A DNA stretch of 21,989 bases from Botryllus schlosseri (lineage: Eukaryota; Chordata; Ascidiacea; Stolidobranchia; Styelidae), in assembly GCA_000444245.1 (NCBI GenBank), contig ATSW01002925.1, positions 1-21,989 of the forward strand, in the 5' to 3' direction. The position numbers were made by a program, and so were the translations under genes. Numbering within the stretch: the first letter of the stretch is position 1; every line of letters starts with the position of its first letter. Positions 12,801 to 18,800 of the stretch are shown here, piece by piece. Under the pieces are notes generated by a model, which saw nothing but the letters and a program-made list of their open reading frames with translations, was not told the DNA's origin and searched no databases.

Positions 12801-15800
12801 TAAAGCTGAATAACGCTGTCGGCAAACGCAAAATCGATGCAACAATTATGAAGCAACTATAACACTACACAACTAGAGAATTACAGGATTTTCAACGTGT
12901 CCCAAGTTCTTAACGCTCGCGAATTCCGCATAACATCGGCTAAAAGCGCATGATTCACAGACAATCCCGAGTCGCTGGCGACTATTCGCTAACTGGATCA
13001 TATTCGCAGACAATACAACATGTCTCACTGAAGGACCCAGTCACGGTAGGCTGCTTCTTTCGAGCATTACCACATTCCTAAATACAGTCAGATAATAACT
13101 ATTTCGGCCGACAAGCAAACAATCTTCCATCAGTTCTTATAACGCTGTCGCGACACCACAATCGCGTCCCTTCCCTAATCGCCGACCATCACAGGATCTG
13201 TCTTGTGACGTCATAGTCACAAAATACGATATCTTCAACTGTCGTCCGAAAGCTCGGGCGCATCGAAAATACACAAAGGTTTATCTATGAACGACACACA
13301 GTACGCCAGTGTTCTACGCATTTAACCCGCGTGAATTAAAGTAGGACGCTTCTCGAGCAAAACCGTGCTAGTTACGTTACACCGCGACCATGTTCAATGT
13401 GTTATATGCGAGTCATGCTACCGTAGTCTATATAACTATAGTCTGGAGAAACTACATTTTACGGGAGTCGAGAAAGCATAACGGCAAGTGAAAATGAGTT
13501 TATAAAATATCGATACATGCATTCAAATTTAGTGTTGCCGTAATGACGCAAGATTCCTACGGGCATATCGCCGTTACAAATTTACTGCGCAGACTCTTGG
13601 AGGTACAGTTGATGCAATCGTTGATTTCTCTACTAGTTGCTGACGAGTGTCGGACAAAAATTGTCGAGTTTTTATCAATATGAATATATTATTCAACTAT
13701 ATACCGAATTTCTGTACCACCCCAAGAGTTTCTTCAAATACAAAACTTCAATATACGATTAAATAATATGTTCAATGTTCATATTATAATAAGCTCGAAT
13801 ATTTTCGGCTGACACTCGTAGAGAATTCAAAATAACATTGTATCACAACAATCGTTTTTGCTGTATTTACTCGATATATATATAATTCACTGCATATTAC
13901 TGCCTGCAACTAATCATGCACTTTCTTTTGGCCATCGCGCTACTCCTCTAGTAGCTCGCCGATCGCAAGCGGCGCGGAATCTGATTTCGGGGTTTAGTGC
14001 AACGATGCCCGATAGGCGCAACCAATACCGCATCAAGCAGTGATATCTCTTTAGCGCAGACCCACAACGAACGCAGGACGCCGCACGATGGTAGTATGCT
14101 GCCGCTATCGAGCCCGTAGATCAATTCCGCGATTAACCCAATCATGAGAATGCCGCGACGTGACCAAGCTACCTTGTCAAAATTCACGACATCGAATTAC
14201 CGAGAGAAGATTGTTTGGGTGCCCTATGCTATTCTTAGAACGCTACCCGATCGTTTACAAGCCACATAAAATCCCTCTTAAAACGCGCAGAGTGACAGGC
14301 AGTTTTATTTCAACCGTGGCTAATGAGGTTAATAATACGCAGTAGCCACCACAAGCGGCTGCTACCGGAATGAGCAGTAAATCAATTTCCAAGTTCGCCT
14401 ATGTCTTCCTACAAACTTGCAAAATTTACTGGATTTTCAAAACGCGCAACTAGAACTAGAAGTACTCAAAAAACCAGTAGTTAGTTGATCGTCAATTAAC
14501 TAGTTTTTACAAGTCTGACAGATGACGCCATACCGCGACTGACTCAATAAATAACAACTGAAGGATGGATTATATTTATAACGCACGCGACAGCTACCAA
14601 TGCGACATAAGTCTGACAGTATGTCTATGGCATTAAACTAGATTAATGTCACGCGGGCGAGAAACCGATCAGAACATGAACTTCCTAGTTTGAAAAGTCG
14701 GCGACAATACTCACACGCGTATTAACATCAACACCTAATTACTGAAACGGAACAACAATGCCTCTCACAATGGAGTAATCGCCGCGCCACTCAAAATCGG
14801 GACTTCACGTAATGATTAGAATCCTTTCTAACAGTTAAAAGCAAATTACGTGGTTGAGGTAGCCGTAGTGCGTGGGCGTTGTGGTAATGCGAACGACAGG
14901 TACATGCAGACAGCGCCCCAAGTCAGTAGGAAAGGATTTATCGCGGCGCTAAATTATTGCAGATGTCGAAATACTAATATAATCCAAATAACATCCGCAA
15001 TTAATAAGATAACAATAACATCCGTTGTTCAAATGTGGGCAAGTCACCGATTAACCAAGTAAGCAGACAGCGCATTTGTCCCTTGGAAATGATCAGATAA
15101 CGCTGACTTTTTGTCCGCTATATCTCTTGGTAGCTGCATTCTGAGCAAGACCTGTGCGTGACTTCGTTCCGAATTTAAATATCATCACCCACGAGCAACA
15201 GCGCAATATAACCGGAGTGGAGTCTGGAGTGGTACGAGCATCGTCATCATATTTGCTCCTTTGGATACTGAACTTCAAAAGAAGACTCTTGGACCGGACG
15301 CAAAGAACTTCAATATAGAATTGAATCATATATTCCTACTGAAATACACCCATCAGAGGATATCGTCAATCGTTTCAACACGAATATATCATACAATTGT
15401 AAAATTTGAAATACTTTTAAAAGCGAATGTATTCAATTCAGTACCAGACAAGGAATCGGAACAGACACGATACGAAACTATTATGAAAAGTGGGAGGATT
15501 CTATATTGAAACTAGGGTGCGAAGCTCTGCTCTAGAAGAGGAATTGGATTGGAATACATTCATTCGGCTTAGCGCAGTAGACGACCCGAGAAAGCTCGTT
15601 CGGGGAGTACCCTTTCCTCTCCAAACTATATTACCGAAACATATTCTATGCCACGGACTCTCGCAGCCAAAGCTTCAAGCCTAAATAGTGATTTCGTGTC
15701 ATGCTAAACGCAAAACGGCCGTCTCGAATTACGCGGCCTCCGCCGGTGGCTACATGAACGTGCGACGGAAAACGATATTCCTGGAAACGCACGATTTGAT

Positions 15801-18800
15801 GCCCATCCGCGTCTACTAAAAATTAGAGGTGGGCGCAACAATACGAGTAATCGAATCCGAATCGAATAATAATGGTAATGATTGAGACACGAGTCTAGTG
15901 AGAACAGATTTTTTCCAGTGCTGATTCGATACGATCCTTTCCAGTTGCCACTAAGAGTTATGAGAATCATAGTTTCGATACTTATAGCAGAAGGTCTTAT
16001 AGAAATACGAAACATGAAGTGCAGAGCTACACGCGTTAGTGGAAATAACGCTTTGTGAAGTCATCATCAAAACGCACAGGATGTCTCAAGTAAAATGAAA
16101 TAAGTACAAATATTATTTGATGTGACATAGAACTGGCATTGCTTTCTTTGTAGATGCAGCATAATTGTACATATCAATCCTAATAAAATCCATACGCTGA
16201 CCACGGGATTCTAACAGGTCAGCAACCACAACCTTGGCCAATTATCGCAAAGATTTTGTGCAACACTGTTCGAATGTCAGACGTCTCTATGTTTATTGCC
16301 GGCTGCCGTGTTTGGTGATTGCCGTTGTCGACTTCTTCTACCATCACATGCCACTTAATTTTCATCGCTTGCCTTTTAACGTTAATCGCCTGCTTCTTTT
16401 CGTTCAGTGTGCACTGTGCGTGCCTCTTATATACATATCCAAGGTGGTGATCTGACTGAAAGACTACACCCAAGTCGTTTCGAAATGTTCTATCAATCAA
16501 CGATTGCTGATACATATAGTTCTTAGAGTGTCAGCAGAAAATGTTTAGCTTTATTTCAATATAAAGATATTATTCAATAGTATATTGAAGTTCTGTACCT
16601 CCAAGTGTATCTTCAACACATTTAACACATTAATGTAAAACTAATATTTCCGGCCGTGATCAAGCAAGACAACGATTGTCTACCGCCAACGTACGGCGTT
16701 ATCGCTCCCGCTCACCTAGAACTATACACCGAGACATTTGTCGCGACATGGGACGCTACCGCTTGCCAACTGCGTAGGGTCAATAGATCACGATAGGGTC
16801 GCGGCAACTCAAGAAGCACTTTATCAATTACAACCTTGCAGTGAAAACGCAGGCTAACACAGAACCGCGTCCTAAATAGGCGTACTAGTAGACGTGTTAT
16901 TAAACTGGAGTTTTCTTATTTTTGCTTTGTATTACAGTTGCCCGGCATTTGAGTATGCTACATAATGAAAAACGCAGTTAGGCATGTGACACTTGAACAT
17001 GGGACTTTGGATCTTCAAACATAAAGCTAACCAAAAAATTAACCCTTACCCTAACCTTACACTGCTGATGTGATCGAACTAGTTGACCTCTAAGGTTATA
17101 TTGATCATTCCTATCTGATAACGAATATTGTGCATGCATATTCTTTTCAGTGTCATCATTGTTACCGTCTGTTTGTTCCGTATTTCGGTTGCATGAAGAT
17201 AAAGATTCTCTCTTAACTCGATCATAACCTAACCCTAAATCCAACCCTAACCTAGGGTTACCATACGTTCTCCTTTAGGAAGATTTGTCCTCTTTTTTCA
17301 GAAAATTGAAAATGTCCTCCGAAGACGCCTAAATGTCCTCGTTTTTGGCAATTCGTCCTACTTTACAGCTTTTACAGATAGGGTAATGGTCAGGGTCAAC
17401 TGAAAATCGGCATGAATGACATGAAATAGGTGATACGGATGTTCGGGAGTCAAATGAAAGCGATGACCTTTTTTCTAGTCAACACAACAAGATTTCCAGT
17501 AAATATATCAAAATTTGATGTTTTCACTTTTAATCAGCCAACTTCTATCGTTTGGCAAAGTGTCCTGCTTTACCGATTTCAAAACATAGTAACCCTACCC
17601 TAACCCCAACTTTAAGCCGTGTTGCATGCCTAAATGTCACATGATCATATTCTACGGACCATAGATTACATTAGTTGCATTTGAAAGATATTTTGCCCGT
17701 CGAAGGCGGCCAATATACCGATAGGGCCCTCAGTAACATGATGCCCCCTCTATCATTCCAGGCTTTGCAATGTCAACGCCCATGGCTCCGTAATTGCTGC
17801 GTTGTTCTCGCAATATGCAGGCCCTGCTTCAAATCAGATCGGTGGCTGTCACTGTAAAACCTAGCCAACGACGAGCAAATTTATTCCGGTGGCAGTCATG
17901 GCCTAGGCCTGGAAATGTATACTATATAATACTGATCACTGGTTCGCTGTGGCAACCCCTACAGTCCTACACCAGCATAGTCATAATGATATAGGAGACT
18001 TGAAGTTTTAACATTGTGTTTAAAATTACCGAGATTTTGCAGTCCGGTAACGCATGGACGGAAACGGGACATAGTCCTGTTCCGTCCATACGGTACAGGA
18101 CCCAAGAGACCCTAGACTGGCGTCGCTAGGCCTAACGCAATGCGTGTCCAACCACGCAGAGTAACGAGGTTCAGCGAGCCCAGTCCTGTACACTACCTGC
18201 AAAGCTTTGCACTGTTTATGTACCACCTCTACCTTTATTTACCAACAATTACGGTGGCGAAACGATTTAAACAAACATAGTGCATGCACTTTGCAGGCAT
18301 TTAATTGGCAGGGGCTACAACAGCTAGCAAGTGCTGATAGGTTTTGCTAAGACAGCACTCCTTGAAAGCATCAGAATTCCGTTTTATAAGACGTACGAGA
18401 TCATTATTGAGCAGAGGTTCCCAGTGAAAGGTAACTAGGACTTTGTCTTTTATAATTACTACCATCAGTACATTCAAAATTCCAATCCCAACTCTGTCTG
18501 CACTCAATAAATGTCAAAACTGCATTGCCCCAGCTCAAACTGATCACTCCTGATACTACCTAAGCTAGCTTACAGATGCAAAATCAACCACCTAATCTAC
18601 TGTAGGCATCTAACTGTCTAGAACTCTGATATTTTAAAATAGCATCAAGAATAACCACAGCCGTACTTAGGATAGTCTTCAAAACCTCAAGGGGCTTCGG
18701 TGTTTTTGTATTGCTGTATGAACTTCATTGTCAAACATAACAATGGATTCGTAATAAATAAACAGAGTGAATAACTGAAGTTACACTGCTCCCTCCTGGG

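Larger units (their letters stand above)
11800..16950. other. CpG-rich block inside the large TRIO intron
   Basis: CpG is several times denser here than in the flanks: I count six in the 60-base line from 14041, five in the line from 12721 and about nine in the line from 15721, against zero or one in lines from 10021, 10081 and 8041. Edges are approximate. The block contains many short open frames on both strands (14160-14345, 14850-15062, 15261-15509 and 15490-15684 on plus; 13948-14187 and 15704-16015 on minus), none with a recognisable domain. It also holds a foldback and its solo arm. No terminal repeats flanking the whole block were found. It may be one or more relatively recent insertions not yet eroded by CpG decay, or an unmethylated region. 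Confidence 0.55.

Noticed and set aside
16978-17244. 88-codon minus-strand open frame in the large intron
   Set aside because: It lies in low-complexity CCCTAA-like and repeat sequence, and the peptide shows no domain or splice pattern.
17040-17610. Interstitial telomere
   Set aside because: The CCCTAA-like words are short, degenerate and interrupted by a miniature element; no long perfect array is present.
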